The notes: a model not told the origin generated them from the sequence alone. A stretch of 64,000 nucleotides of DNA from an uncultured Planctomycetaceae bacterium (GCA_937916515.1 CALFSX010000215.1:45068-109067), one strand, 5' to 3'. Positions 9,935-19,162 are shown, numbered from the stretch's first letter. Translations and numbers: made by a program.

Positions 9935-10143
9935 AGTGTTGGGTTCGACAGGAATTTAGCGAGTGAAGACAGTCATTAGTGTTCTGTCACATTTTGATTT
10001 TCGGGTAGCCGGTGTCGCCAGACGTCGGAGTTCGACTGTCAATGGCCTGAACTCTGGCGAGTCCAGCTACGGCAACCGCCTCGATGTTTTAACTGTTAAA
10101 ATCGCCAGTCAGCGATTATCGGTTTGCAGCGAGCCCCAATCTT

Positions 10144-10220
10144 AGCAAGGGCTGCCCCTTCGCCCCAGTGGCGTGGCGTGCGGAAGAGGGGAGGATTTCT
10201 AATCGCCAAGCGGTTTCGTT
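10144..10220 (+). repeat. dispersed intergenic element A, degenerate copy
   Basis: Begins AGCAAGGGCTGCCCCTTC, continues with CAGTGGCGTGGCGTGCGGAAG and AATCGCCAAGCGG. It follows the order of landmarks in the better copies at 17181, 25156 and 28101 but lacks the CTCCGTTGTCGCTAC end. Confidence 0.65.
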
Positions 10221-10288
10221 TTTTCTAAGAGAAAGGATGCCAGCACCGTGCTTGCATGATTTGAAGCAGACTTTAACGCAGCGCGCAT

Positions 10289-10328
10289 AAAAAAACCTCG
10301 GCAAAAGCGGGGTCGCGCCGAGGTTTTT
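10289..10328 (-). terminator. intrinsic terminator of the pilin-like gene
   Basis: CCTCGGC and GCCGAGG form a stem around a 14-base loop. On the minus strand it is followed by seven T residues. On the plus strand a five-T run follows, so it could act in both directions. It is about 130 bases after the pilin-like stop. Confidence 0.8.
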
Positions 10329-10461
10329 GGGGGGTGGGTTTCGATTTGTTTTCCGGTCATTGCTGACCGAGGGTGTTTTCCGGGCGATGAGACGTTTTTG
10401 GAGGTGAAAACGGGGGTTTCTCAATCTGCCCGAGAGCTATTCGCTTGGCGACGTGGCCACA

Positions 10462-10782
10462 TTAGAGTTGGTTTAAAGCACCTTCTTCTGTGCGAGCCGG
10501 TGAATCGCAGGTGATGTTGCAGCTGTTGTCGCATTCATCAACGAAGTCCAGAAATGTACTGCCGACCACTGTTCCCTTTTTTCCGCTGGCCAGCGTGTAA
10601 TAGTATGTCTGGTTGATACCGCCAATCGCCGATCCAAGGTCTTCCAGTTCTTCGTTGATGCCGTAGGACATTTCCGTCAGGCCGACGATTACGCCAAGCA
10701 CAAGGATGGTGCCAACAAGCACGATTTCTGCAGAGACAATAAATCCGTTTTCGTCGTTCTTAAGTGCAGTGAAGATGTTCAT
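10462..10782 (-). CDS. small pilin-like single-span membrane protein
   Basis: A 106-residue protein with a short charged leader (MNIFTALKNDENG), then FIVSAE and one hydrophobic segment of about 20 residues. After that comes a small extracytoplasmic part with four cysteines (DECDNSCNITC). The leader-Gly-hydrophobic-Glu arrangement resembles type IVb/Flp-like pilins and pseudopilins, which are cut after the Gly by a prepilin peptidase. The Glu is at position 6 after the Gly rather than the usual 5, so this is a resemblance only. No pilus assembly genes are nearby. A candidate sigma-54 promoter lies upstream and a terminator downstream, so it seems to be transcribed alone. Confidence 0.7.
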   Translation of the reverse strand: MNIFTALKNDENGFIVSAEIVLVGTILVLGVIVGLTEMSYGINEELEDLGSAIGGINQTYYYTLASGKKGTVVGSTFLDFVDECDNSCNITCDSPARTEEGALNQL

Positions 10783-10854
10783 GGTCTGGACTTTCGTCGT
10801 CGTAAGTAACCGTGTTTGATCGGTCGTTCGTTTCGTCTTGTTGTCAAAACGTTA

Positions 10855-10870
10855 AGCATGGTTGATGCCA
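10855..10870 (-). promoter_or_regulatory. candidate sigma-54 promoter for the pilin-like gene
   Basis: Minus-strand TGGCATCAACCATGCT matches the -24/-12 pattern with the GG and GC dinucleotides at the right spacing. It lies about 75 bases before the ATG at 10782. One motif match is weak evidence by itself. Confidence 0.35.
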
Positions 10871-11093
10871 AACTCCGCAAGTTTTTGGCCGCTGTCTGCC
10901 GGGCGTTGCTAACTTGTTGCTGGTATGGAGGTTGCGAGATGGGGGTAGTTCCATTTCGCAATCGCGGTGTATTGGCAAGTGATATTCGATGTTGATATCA
11001 GGCATCATCTGGAAACATTTTGCTGCCGTTCGGCAACATTTGGGCATCATTTCAGTATGCAGCGACGACGGATGTTCAAGTTGGTTGGCGCGC
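10871..11093. other. upstream region without a gene
   Basis: This is the rest of the roughly 460-bp gap between the pilin-like gene and the DUF4340 gene. A/T-rich stretches are present, but no supported ORF or repeat. Confidence 0.4.
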
Positions 11094-11124
11094 AAAAAAA
11101 ACGCTCGGCGAATCTGGCCGAGCG
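11094..11124 (-). terminator. intrinsic terminator of the Gld-type ABC operon
   Basis: CGCTCGGC and GCCGAGCG form a perfect 8-bp stem with a 7-base loop. The minus strand continues with eight T residues. It sits about 120 bases after the DUF4340 stop. Confidence 0.9.
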
Positions 11125-11241
11125 TTTTGTGATAAGTTCAGTCTGCGGATGTTGTCTGAGATTTGAGCCCGCGAACAAACAGGCAGAAGACCAGACTTGA
11201 AGTCAGGTCAGTCTGTGGTCTGCAGCAACAGGCAACTTCCT

Positions 11242-13125
11242 TTAGTTTTGTTCAGGTGCTTCCTGTTCCTTCAGTGCATCTTCGAGCGTGGCTTTCGTGC
11301 TGACGACGTCTTTGCGTTCAATGCGGAACTTTTCAAAACTATCGGATGATATGACGTAGTACCAGCCTGCGAATCGAGTTGAAAGTTCTTTCACTTTCTC
11401 CTGACCAGCCTTCACCTTGTCTTCGAATTTCTTCAGATCCTCTTCGTAGGCTTTCTTTTCGGTTTCGTACAGGCCCATCGCAGCGTCGTACTGTTGTTGA
11501 GCAATTTGTTTTGGATCTTCTTTGGGCTCTTCCGGCTTAGCATCCTCAGCATCAGACTTCGTTGCAGGTTGTTCGGTGTTCTTCGGGGGGGCGTCTTCGG
11601 CCTTTGCAGTGTCGCCCGACTTGACTTCTTCTGTTTTCTGCGGTGTCGCAGCAGGTTCCTGTGTAGTTGCTGGTTCAGGTTTCGCCGGTGATGTTTCTTC
11701 CTGAGTTGCAGGTTGTGCAGGCGATTCAGTTGCAGGGGTTTCCACGGTCGGCTCTGTGGTCGGTTCGTCCTGTGGATCACACGAATCTACAGGCGATTCC
11801 GTTTCGGTTGTTTCTGCTTTCGACTCGTCTTTCTTGTTAGCTCCAGGCGCGGCTTCAACCGGTGCAGATTTCTCCGGAGCAGCCTCATTCAGGATTTCTG
11901 GTTTGGTTGGTTCAATCGGGGCCACTGGTTTCTCACCCAGCAATGCTTCGTTGAAGTTAACTTTGACCAACAGATACCGACGTGGCCCGTCTTCTTCCCC
12001 AGACTCTTCATCGGCGGTCTTGTCGGATTCGTCTTTGGTGTCTTCCTTCTTCTCGTCGGCAGCTAGTCCGACTTCGATGTCCTTGCCGGAGCCTCGAGCG
12101 ATTTCCCCAAAGTACAGCGTGTACTGCACACCATTGTTGGTGCCCGCAATCAATTCGCCTTCGTTGGAGTAAAGTCGTTCTTTGCCGTCTTTGTCTCCAC
12201 CGATAAAGTAGCCTTGTGCCTGCATCTGCATTTGCAGAATCTGTTTAACGGCTGGGTTAATTCGCATGTTGTCGTCAAGCCCTTGCGGCTTGGGGCGAAC
12301 ACCAACGATTTTCAGTTGATCAAGGTTAGTGGCGATCGACTGAATCGGGCTGGCATCGAATTCTTCTGATTCGTCCTTCAGGTTGGCCAGAGTCCACTTG
12401 CCGGAGGTTTCCAGCTTCTCCTTTTCAAATTCAAGGACTTCCTTCTTATTGACTGTCTCTTGTTGTTCGTCGATCGAGTAATTGTCCAGAACAATTTTCA
12501 CCAGATCGGTCTGAGTAATTTTCAGCAGATCAGGTTCGATCCAGTCGCTGAACTTTGCCGACAGATCGACGTTCAGTTGAGCGATATACGTTGTGTTCTT
12601 TTCTGGTTCACGAACATAAAAACTTCCACTGCGACCTTCGACTGGTTTGCCGATAATCAGGTCTACCAACGGATTGCCGCTGCCATCGCTGAGAGTCAGG
12701 CGAGTGCCACGTTCTTCACCAGTTGCAGCTCCGTCGGCGTCGGGAGCGGCGACTCCGTACAGTTTCCAGTCGTCTTTACTCCGACTTTGAACGGCCGTCT
12801 TCTTTAGCCCCAGCAGAGACGTCGCAGTTTTTGCCAGGCGATCTTCTGCTTCTGCTGGATAGTTGTGATGCGATGGGATGACCCACAGTCCGTCGTCGTT
12901 TTGCTTCACGGAAAACGTCTGAACGTCTTTCTCTGTGCTGTCGTAATCGACGACAGCAAGTGACGTTGCTTTGGTTGGGTCGTCGAAGTCTGTAAAGAAC
13001 TCTGTGCCGACGTCCGCAAAACCACTGACTGAGGATGGTTGCGTGGAATACCATGCTCCAAAGGCAGCCAAAGCTGACAATCCTGCGGCTGCGACAAAGG
13101 CAAATGTCCGAGATGATGGATTCAT
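11242..13125 (-). CDS. DUF4340 domain protein of a Gld-type ABC system
   Basis: The 627-residue protein has one N-terminal membrane anchor (about residues 8-26). A DUF4340-like extracytoplasmic region follows, with repeated blocks of the type LTLSDGSGNPLVDLIIGKPVEG and KITQTDLVKIVL. From about residue 355 there is a low-complexity stretch rich in Pro, Glu, Thr and Ala, then a Lys/Glu-rich helix (about 520-600). DUF4340 proteins typically sit beside GldG-like auxiliary proteins and ABC-2 transporters, as here: the permease/GldG fusion ends about 130 bases upstream on the same strand. The role is probably as an envelope partner of that transporter. The substrate is unknown. A terminator follows. 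Confidence 0.88.
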   Translation of the reverse strand: MNPSSRTFAFVAAAGLSALAAFGAWYSTQPSSVSGFADVGTEFFTDFDDPTKATSLAVVDYDSTEKDVQTFSVKQNDDGLWVIPSHHNYPAEAEDRLAKTATSLLGLKKTAVQSRSKDDWKLYGVAAPDADGAATGEERGTRLTLSDGSGNPLVDLIIGKPVEGRSGSFYVREPEKNTTYIAQLNVDLSAKFSDWIEPDLLKITQTDLVKIVLDNYSIDEQQETVNKKEVLEFEKEKLETSGKWTLANLKDESEEFDASPIQSIATNLDQLKIVGVRPKPQGLDDNMRINPAVKQILQMQMQAQGYFIGGDKDGKERLYSNEGELIAGTNNGVQYTLYFGEIARGSGKDIEVGLAADEKKEDTKDESDKTADEESGEEDGPRRYLLVKVNFNEALLGEKPVAPIEPTKPEILNEAAPEKSAPVEAAPGANKKDESKAETTETESPVDSCDPQDEPTTEPTVETPATESPAQPATQEETSPAKPEPATTQEPAATPQKTEEVKSGDTAKAEDAPPKNTEQPATKSDAEDAKPEEPKEDPKQIAQQQYDAAMGLYETEKKAYEEDLKKFEDKVKAGQEKVKELSTRFAGWYYVISSDSFEKFRIERKDVVSTKATLEDALKEQEAPEQN

Positions 13126-13255
13126 ATCTCAACCTGCTTATTCAAACATTGATGAGCTGTTCTTAAAGACGCTCAATGAAGTTCACGTGTATTCAAAAAT
13201 CAAAAGTGGCCAGGGGTTTGGCCGCCACTGACGACTAGCCGTCAAGCCGTTGCTG

Positions 13256-15985
13256 CTATTTGCGGCGACGAGATGGAGCGATCGATTGTTGTTCCGCATT
13301 GCGTCGCAAACCGAGGAACAACAGTCCAAAGCAAATCGGAAGGATCGCTGGAAGTACGTATGCCTTGATTTTGACAGCCGTTTCGATGCGGCGGATTTCG
13401 CGTTTCATTTCGAGACCCGCTTTGCGAATTCGACTGTTCTTTTCGCGTTCCAGTTCCTGTTCGTCCAGATCCAGTTTGCGATTCAGCTGCTCTTCCTTTT
13501 GCTTCAATAAAGCACTTTTGCTGCGAGGGTCGAGGTCGTCTCGCTTCTGTACTTCGTCAATTTCCGCCTGAAGTTCTGTGCGAGCTTCGTTAAGGCGATC
13601 TTCCATCGTTTTGTCTGCTTCTTTTTCCTCTTCGTTCAGCTTCTTGCGAAGTTCGCGTGTTTGGTTTTCGACGTATTCCAAAGTACGAAGGCTGGCTCGG
13701 CGTGAACGCAGATCGATAAACGTTTCGTCATTCGCCAAAGCGTCGACTGAGTTCAAAATGAAGGTCACGTTGTCGAAGGCGATATCCAGGTTCCCGCGAT
13801 TTCGTTCCATAAAGAACCAGTCGCTGACCATGTCGATGTCAGAACAGAAGATGACATTCAGCGGCTTGTCGCCTGTGCTCTTAATTTGAGCGGCGATTAC
13901 GTGCGAGTATGCATCATTAAATCGCTTTGGGTTTGGGTTGATCTGCGCGGTCGGTGACATTGTGAATGGGCTGAACGACTGAGAAATATAGTCGTCCCAG
14001 GCTAGCAGTCCCGACTCGCCGCTGGTTTGCAGCAATGGGATAAACTCCTGATCCTTTTTGCGATCCAGTTCCTGAATTGATCCAGGATACAGGCACACTA
14101 TGTCATGCAGTTCGCTGGTGATTGGGCTTTTCGCGTTGAACGCTTCGGTTGGGTTTCCTGATCGGGAAATGAAGACGTATTCAGGTGGCAAAGATGCAAA
14201 CTGACTATGTGGATTGATCTTATCGTAAACCGCCTGACCGTTATCCCACTTCGCATCCAGCAGGCTCATCAGCGACCGTAGTTCGCCGTTGTCTGCTTTT
14301 TGTTCGGGTGGTTGTTGTCGACCCATCATGGCCATCGCACCACCGGGACTTGGCTTTGGCAGTTTGGGAGCCATCGACAGACCCATTTGTCCCTGAGCGA
14401 AAATCGGGCACGGGTCATCGAAGACTAAAACCGGCTTTCCGGCTTGAACATAGTCCAGAAAGTTGTCCATTTCAGGTTGAGTCAACGACGATGGCATAAT
14501 GGCCAGCAGTACGTCGAAGTCTTCCGTGGGGGCTTCGCCATCAGCGGTTTCGGCGTCATCTGCAAGAATTTTGCGAGACGGGTTTACGCCGATGACTTTG
14601 TATTGCTTGCGCAGTTCGCGAACAATTTCCCAATCGCGACCGCCGCTGTCTGCGATAACACCGGCGTCAGTTTGCAGCACGCCGATCGTTAGGCGGTCTT
14701 CTTTTGAAACCGTTTTTACAGATCGTGTTAGTTCGTATTCGATCGGAAGTCCCTTGCCGAAGAACGGGATTTCTACGTTGTCGGTTGGGCTTTGGACGAT
14801 GGCTCCTAAAAATACTTCTGCTTCTTCATACTTGCCATCCTGTTCGTACTGAATGCGAATTGGATTCACGCCCAGTGCTCGAGCTTCTTCAGCTTCTTCG
14901 CTGAATGGTTCTACGTCAACTCGGCGAACTTCCAGCTTGCTGCCGCCACGAAGGTCGAATTCTCGCAACAGGCCCAGCAATCGCCGACGAGTTTCGCTGT
15001 ACTCGCGAGGAACTTCGGGGCTGACAAATGCCTGGATGGTGATTTGTTGACCATCGGGAATATCGTTGATGGTGTTGTAAGTTGCCTCAGACAGACTGAA
15101 CAGCTTTTCAGAAGTCAGGTCGGCTCTTGCTGGCCACAGGCTGGCCAGTACCAGCAAGCTGACCAGCGTGATTCCCAGGCAAATTGTGCGAACGCCATAT
15201 TGCAGTTCCATGCCCATAACCTTGGAAGCGTGCCAGCGTCGTTTGGAGATGACCACCAGGTTCAGATACAGCATCAGCACGATTAGGAATACGAAATAGC
15301 AGACGCTGGAAAGTGGAAGAACTCCCAGACTGAAGTCACGCAATTGTTCCTGAAGGCTTAAGCCCTGAACGGCTGTGCGGAATTCGTACCATTGACTGTT
15401 GCCGCCGAACAGCCCCAGAATCCATTCGATCAATACTGGAAGGTGGCCAATGAATACCGGAACGCAACAAAATACAACGCCTAAAACGAAAGCGACTGTT
15501 GAGCTGCTGGTTAATGCTGACGCCAGCATGCCCACCGACAACAAGCCCGCTCCCGCCAGCCAGTACCCAACATAGCTTGATACCAGCAAGCCAGGATCGG
15601 GGTCACCCATCATGGACAGAATCATGGCGTTCACCAAAGAGAACACAATGGCGACGGTGTAAACGCCAAGTACCGACAGATACTTGCCCAGCAGAATTTC
15701 GATGTCATTGGCGGGCAGTGTGAACAGCAATTCATCTGTTCCCAATTTCCGTTCGTCAGACCACGTAGTCATGGTGATGGCGGGAATCAGAAACAGCAGC
15801 AGTACCGGGAACTTCAGACTAAGCTGATCAAGGTTTGCCTGGTTTGAGGCAAAGAACTGAGCATCAAACGCCATGACGGACGCAGCTACGCAGAAGACGA
15901 TGATAAACAGATAGCCCAGAATACTGGAGAAATAGCTGCGGAAATTGCGTTTGGTAACAGCCAGAATCACGTTTGCGCGAATCAT
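13256..15985 (-). CDS. ABC-2 permease fused to a GldG-like auxiliary domain
   Basis: At 909 residues this is a fusion. Residues 1 to about 245 hold six membrane spans of an ABC-2 permease, including the SDERKLGTDELLFTLP cytoplasmic segment typical of GldF-like permeases. A further span near 275 leads into a large extracytoplasmic region (about 300-720) matching the ABC-transporter auxiliary (GldG) family, with DLTSEKLFSLSEAT, FGKGLPIEYELTRSV and the FDDPCPIF segment. A long charged coiled coil (about 780-870) and a final membrane span finish the protein. In Bacteroidetes GldF and GldG are separate gliding or export proteins; here they are one chain. It lies between the ATPase and DUF4340 genes in one operon. 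Confidence 0.9.
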   Translation of the reverse strand: MIRANVILAVTKRNFRSYFSSILGYLFIIVFCVAASVMAFDAQFFASNQANLDQLSLKFPVLLLFLIPAITMTTWSDERKLGTDELLFTLPANDIEILLGKYLSVLGVYTVAIVFSLVNAMILSMMGDPDPGLLVSSYVGYWLAGAGLLSVGMLASALTSSSTVAFVLGVVFCCVPVFIGHLPVLIEWILGLFGGNSQWYEFRTAVQGLSLQEQLRDFSLGVLPLSSVCYFVFLIVLMLYLNLVVISKRRWHASKVMGMELQYGVRTICLGITLVSLLVLASLWPARADLTSEKLFSLSEATYNTINDIPDGQQITIQAFVSPEVPREYSETRRRLLGLLREFDLRGGSKLEVRRVDVEPFSEEAEEARALGVNPIRIQYEQDGKYEEAEVFLGAIVQSPTDNVEIPFFGKGLPIEYELTRSVKTVSKEDRLTIGVLQTDAGVIADSGGRDWEIVRELRKQYKVIGVNPSRKILADDAETADGEAPTEDFDVLLAIMPSSLTQPEMDNFLDYVQAGKPVLVFDDPCPIFAQGQMGLSMAPKLPKPSPGGAMAMMGRQQPPEQKADNGELRSLMSLLDAKWDNGQAVYDKINPHSQFASLPPEYVFISRSGNPTEAFNAKSPITSELHDIVCLYPGSIQELDRKKDQEFIPLLQTSGESGLLAWDDYISQSFSPFTMSPTAQINPNPKRFNDAYSHVIAAQIKSTGDKPLNVIFCSDIDMVSDWFFMERNRGNLDIAFDNVTFILNSVDALANDETFIDLRSRRASLRTLEYVENQTRELRKKLNEEEKEADKTMEDRLNEARTELQAEIDEVQKRDDLDPRSKSALLKQKEEQLNRKLDLDEQELEREKNSRIRKAGLEMKREIRRIETAVKIKAYVLPAILPICFGLLFLGLRRNAEQQSIAPSRRRK

Positions 15986-16081
15986 GGTGTGGCGACGCCT
16001 GTTATATTTTGGTGTAGGAAATGTCGTTAATGAATCTCAGGAAAACTGTTTCCGGATTCAACCAATGCTGCCGACGTTTGC

Positions 16082-16858
16082 TTATTTGGCGGCGGTAAGA
16101 GATCGAAACTTTTCTTCCATCTCAACTTCGTTCGCTCCCAGCTCGCTGGTCGCTCCGTCGAACACGATTCTGCCATTGTTGATCATCACGACCCGCGGGC
16201 AGATCGCTCGCACTTCCTGCAGAATATGAGTCGACAGCAGGATCGTTTTTGTCATGGCAAGTTCGGTAATCAGTTCGCGAACTCCATGCACCTGATTGGG
16301 GTCCAGCCCACTGGTGGGTTCGTCCAGAATCAGAACTTCCGGATCGTGCAACATGGCGTGTGCCATGCCGACTCGCTGACGAAAACCGCGAGACAACTTT
16401 GAAATCGGCTTTCGCCAGACTTCATTCAGTGAACACTTGTCGGCAACCCAGGCAAGACGATCCGATAGAACGCTGCCTTTAACTCCTCGAACTTCGCCGA
16501 TGTATTTCAGCATGCCTTCGGGAGTCATTTCTGTGTACAGCGGTCCGTTTTCCGGCAGATAGCCAAGTTTTTCGCTGGCCAGCAGGCGGTTGTCGGCCAC
16601 GTTGTAGCCTGCCAAAAATGCGTCCCCACGACTTGGTGACAGAAAGCCTGTCAGCATTTTCATGGTTGTGCTTTTGCCGGCTCCGTTCGGACCCAGAAAG
16701 GCACAAACCTGACCTCGCGGAACAGTGAACGAAACGTCCTGAGTGGCCGCAAATTCGCCGTAGAATTTGCTTAGCCCGCGAGCTTCAATCATCGCGTCGG
16801 TGGCGGACTTTGAAGCAGCACCGGCGCTCGGCTCAGAAACTTCTGAGGTGGAACTCAT
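16082..16858 (-). CDS. ABC transporter ATP-binding protein (GldA/CcmA type)
   Basis: The 258-residue ATPase has Walker A GPNGAGKST (about 56-64), signature LSRGFRQRVG, Walker B VLILDEPTSGLD and the H-loop LLSTH. It energises an ABC-2 transporter; the downstream permease/GldG fusion starts about 100 bases after its stop, and the DUF4340 gene follows. The first 20 or so residues are Ser/Ala-rich and not part of the domain. Gene order is the same as in other Gld-type export clusters. The substrate cannot be deduced from sequence. Confidence 0.94.
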   Translation of the reverse strand: MSSTSEVSEPSAGAASKSATDAMIEARGLSKFYGEFAATQDVSFTVPRGQVCAFLGPNGAGKSTTMKMLTGFLSPSRGDAFLAGYNVADNRLLASEKLGYLPENGPLYTEMTPEGMLKYIGEVRGVKGSVLSDRLAWVADKCSLNEVWRKPISKLSRGFRQRVGMAHAMLHDPEVLILDEPTSGLDPNQVHGVRELITELAMTKTILLSTHILQEVRAICPRVVMINNGRIVFDGATSELGANEVEMEEKFRSLTAAK

Positions 16859-17420
16859 GGCGTAAATCTCGAACTATTTGGGGGTTATTGTGTCAAACAG
16901 AATGCACCAGTTGTTGGTGGCCGGTTTGGCTCAAAAGGCGGGACACCGAAACATGTATTACAAGCACAATGTCCCAATGTAGGGGTGGTCTGTCACGGCA
17001 GAATGCGGTAACAGCACTGACTGCCGATTCGGCAGAATATCTCCTACTCTACCCAGCCAGCAAACTTCATTCCAATCGCTTGCCTGCATTGGATCTGAAT
17101 TCTGCAACGATTTGTGTTGCCGCAGCAGATTGGTTCCGAGCTGGAAATTTCAAAAACTGCAGAATTCAGCAAGTAGTCCCAACAAGGGCTGCGCCCTTGA
17201 CCCTGTGGCGTGGAAGGTGGGAAGACGTGGGGCGTTGGAATCGCCGAACCGCTCCGTTGTCGCTACGACTAACACGCAGGCAGCTCCGGATTTCGGTCGC
17301 TGGCGACTCCGGCTACAACGACACCGCTCTTTCTGGGCGGTTTGATTTTTAATTTGAGGGGATGAGCTTAAGATTCGCGGCTATTGTTGTTGAATATTCT
17401 TGATACGGAATTCTGAAGTT
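16859..17420. other. gene-free region upstream of pdxJ with a repeat element
   Basis: This stretch of about 560 bp lies between divergent genes. It contains element A (17181-17278), followed by the short palindrome GTCGCTGGCGAC at 17296-17307 within sequence ending GACTCCGGCTAC. ORFs across it are formed by the repeat and have no domain. Confidence 0.6.
17181..17278 (+). repeat. dispersed intergenic element A, copy 1
   Basis: Starts AACAAGGGCTGCGCCCTTG, where AAGGGC and GCCCTT form a small hairpin. It continues with GTGGCGTGG, GAAGACGTGG, GAATCGCCGAACCGCTCC and ends GTTGTCGCTACGACTAAC. The same landmarks occur in the same order in the other copies. Confidence 0.88.
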
Positions 17421-18137
17421 ATGCCACTGCTTGGAGTAAACATCGATCACGTTGCCACTGTCCGTCAGGCTCGCCGAACTTACGAGCCGGATCCCGTGCA
17501 TGCAGCCGTGTTGGCGGAATTGGGCGGAGCCGACGGTATTACCGTGCATTTACGAGAAGACCGCCGTCATATTCAGGATCGCGATGTGCGAATTCTGCGT
17601 CAGACGATTCGCGTGAAGCTGAATCTTGAAATGGCGGTGGATCAATCAATTGTTGACTTTGCTCTGGATGTCATGCCCGACCAGGCAACGCTTGTTCCGG
17701 AAAAGCGAGAAGAAGTCACAACGGAAGGCGGTCTTGATGTGGTTGGCCAGCGCAGCCGAGTTCAACGCTGCGTTGATCAGTTGATGAGCCGTGATATTCC
17801 GGTGAGTCTGTTTATCGATCCCGATGTCGCTCAAGTGGAAGCGTCTGCCGAAATGGGCGTTGAAGCGATTGAAATTCACACCGGCGCGTATGCGGATGCT
17901 CGCACGCAGGCTGAAGCCGATGCGGAGTTCGACCGAATTCTGGAAGCCAGCCAATTTGCTTTAAACCGTGGGTTGATCTTAAACATGGGCCACGGATTGA
18001 CGTATCGCAACGTGCAGCCGATTGCCGCTATTAACGGTGTTCATGAATTGAATATCGGACACAGCATTATCAGCCACGCTGTGATGGTGGGGCTGGAACG
18101 AGCTGTTCGGGAAATGAAAGAAATAGTAATGGGTTAG
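17421..18137 (+). CDS. pdxJ: pyridoxine 5'-phosphate synthase
   Basis: The 238-residue TIM-barrel enzyme joins 1-deoxyxylulose 5-phosphate with 3-amino-2-oxopropyl phosphate to form pyridoxine 5'-phosphate, the last ring-closing step of DXP-dependent vitamin B6 synthesis. Diagnostic segments are [19 protein letters not shown] at the N-terminus, [18 protein letters not shown], and near the C-terminus GHGLTYRNV and [13 protein letters not shown]. Length is normal (about 235-245). The frame opens 7 codons earlier with a TTG, but the ATG at 17421 gives the canonical N-terminus. No other B6 gene is nearby. It is convergent with birA, and a repeat element fills the gap between their stops. Confidence 0.97.
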   Translation: MPLLGVNIDHVATVRQARRTYEPDPVHAAVLAELGGADGITVHLREDRRHIQDRDVRILRQTIRVKLNLEMAVDQSIVDFALDVMPDQATLVPEKREEVTTEGGLDVVGQRSRVQRCVDQLMSRDIPVSLFIDPDVAQVEASAEMGVEAIEIHTGAYADARTQAEADAEFDRILEASQFALNRGLILNMGHGLTYRNVQPIAAINGVHELNIGHSIISHAVMVGLERAVREMKEIVMG

Positions 18138-18146
18138 GTCCGCATC

Positions 18147-18279
18147 GTGCGCGCATGTTGGTCGGAGCGGCCACCCCTGCCGCTAAACTCACGTAGCGAC
18201 AACGGAGCGGCTTGGCGATTAAACGTCCCCACGCCTTCCCGCCCGCCACGCCACCGGGTCAAGGGCGAAGCCCTTGGTC
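18147..18279 (-). repeat. dispersed intergenic element A, copy in reverse orientation
   Basis: On the minus strand it reads ACCAAGGGCTTCGCCCTTG, then CGGTGGCGTGG, AATCGCCAAGCCGCTCC, GTTGTCGCTACG and ends CCAACATGCGCGCAC. It is longer than other copies because about 25 extra bases lie before the CCAACATG end. It runs right up to the birA stop codon. Confidence 0.87.
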
Positions 18280-19058
18280 TACCACTTCGAAACAGTGCCA
18301 GCCAATACTCGCTGAATGCCATGATCCGTGGCCAGCACAATGGCACCGTCTTCGTCCACACCTTTGCATTCGCCCGTTTGTTCTGAACCGGAAAGGCTGA
18401 TGGTGATTGTGCGGCCATTCAAAATATTGCATGCATTTAGTTGAGCAAGCAGCATCATCGGGCGGTGCCGAAGGTCTGAAACCGCTTTGTCCAGTTGGGA
18501 CAACAGGCTGATTAACACCGTTGTCATGTCATGAGTGTCGCCGCTGACATCAAAGATCGATGTGGCCCTGCGGCTCATGTCTTCCGGAGCGGACGTCATA
18601 GAGTTGTTGACGTTGACTCCAATGCCGATAATCAAAGCGGCCTGGTTGGCGCTAATTCGCTGTTCGACCAGAATGCCGCACACCTTGCGTTCGTTAATCA
18701 AAACGTCGTTCGGCCATTTGATGGAAACCTGCCGCTGGGGCAACATTTCGGCGATCGTGTTTTTGACTGCCAGGCCGACTGCCAAAGAAATTAACGGCAA
18801 TCGCTCCGGCGGCAGTTCCAGGTCGTTTGCGTTGACAACTAAAGAAAACGTCAACGCGCCGGATTTGGCCCACCATGCATTTGTCCCGCGTCCTCGACCA
18901 GCTGTCTGGCTGGCCGTCAGCACTAAAGCGGGGCGAAGTGGCAGCAGGTCTGGCAGAAGTTCTGCCGCCAGTTTGTTCGTGGAATCCAACGTTTCATGGT
19001 ACTCAACGTGATTAACGCTGGTTTCCTGAGTAATGCGGCTGAGATCGAAGCTGGTCAT
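18279..19058 (-). CDS. birA: biotin--[acetyl-CoA-carboxylase] ligase, no DNA-binding domain
   Basis: The 259-residue protein contains the BirA/LplA catalytic domain: STNKLA near the start, the biotin/AMP loop QTAGRGRGTNAWW, SIKWPNDVL and KVCGILVE, then a C-terminal SH3-like part. It attaches biotin through biotinyl-5'-AMP to the carrier subunit of acetyl-CoA carboxylase or other biotin enzymes. The helix-turn-helix repressor domain found in E. coli BirA is absent, so this is a group I ligase with no direct role in regulating bio genes. Its stop codon sits at the edge of a repeat element. No bio genes or carboxylase genes are nearby. Confidence 0.93.
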   Translation of the reverse strand: MTSFDLSRITQETSVNHVEYHETLDSTNKLAAELLPDLLPLRPALVLTASQTAGRGRGTNAWWAKSGALTFSLVVNANDLELPPERLPLISLAVGLAVKNTIAEMLPQRQVSIKWPNDVLINERKVCGILVEQRISANQAALIIGIGVNVNNSMTSAPEDMSRRATSIFDVSGDTHDMTTVLISLLSQLDKAVSDLRHRPMMLLAQLNACNILNGRTITISLSGSEQTGECKGVDEDGAIVLATDHGIQRVLAGTVSKW

Positions 19059-19157
19059 TGATGTGTGGTAATGCTTCCCGGGAGTTGTAGAATTCCGCTC
19101 ACTATATTGCTGCAGCTTTCAGTTGCTGCACCGTTGGAAACACAAGGATGAAGAAAC

Positions 19158-19162
19158 AGGAG
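19158..19162 (+). promoter_or_regulatory. ribosome binding site that decides the cyclophilin start
   Basis: AGGAG lies 6 bases before the ATG at 19169. The alternative ATG at 19148 has only AAGG immediately next to it, too close to work well. Confidence 0.6.

Larger units (their letters stand above)
9935..10461. other. gene-free region with a degenerate repeat and a terminator
   Basis: No supported gene lies in this 527-bp stretch. It holds a degenerate copy of the dispersed element (10144-10220) and the terminator of the pilin-like gene (10289-10328). A segment near 9997-10030 containing GTCGCCAGACGTCGG resembles short GTCGCCAGAC-type sequence near 49400. Confidence 0.6.

Noticed and set aside
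11433..11780. Arg/Lys-rich ORF on the minus strand
   Set aside because: It is another frame of the Pro/Glu-rich linker of the DUF4340 gene.
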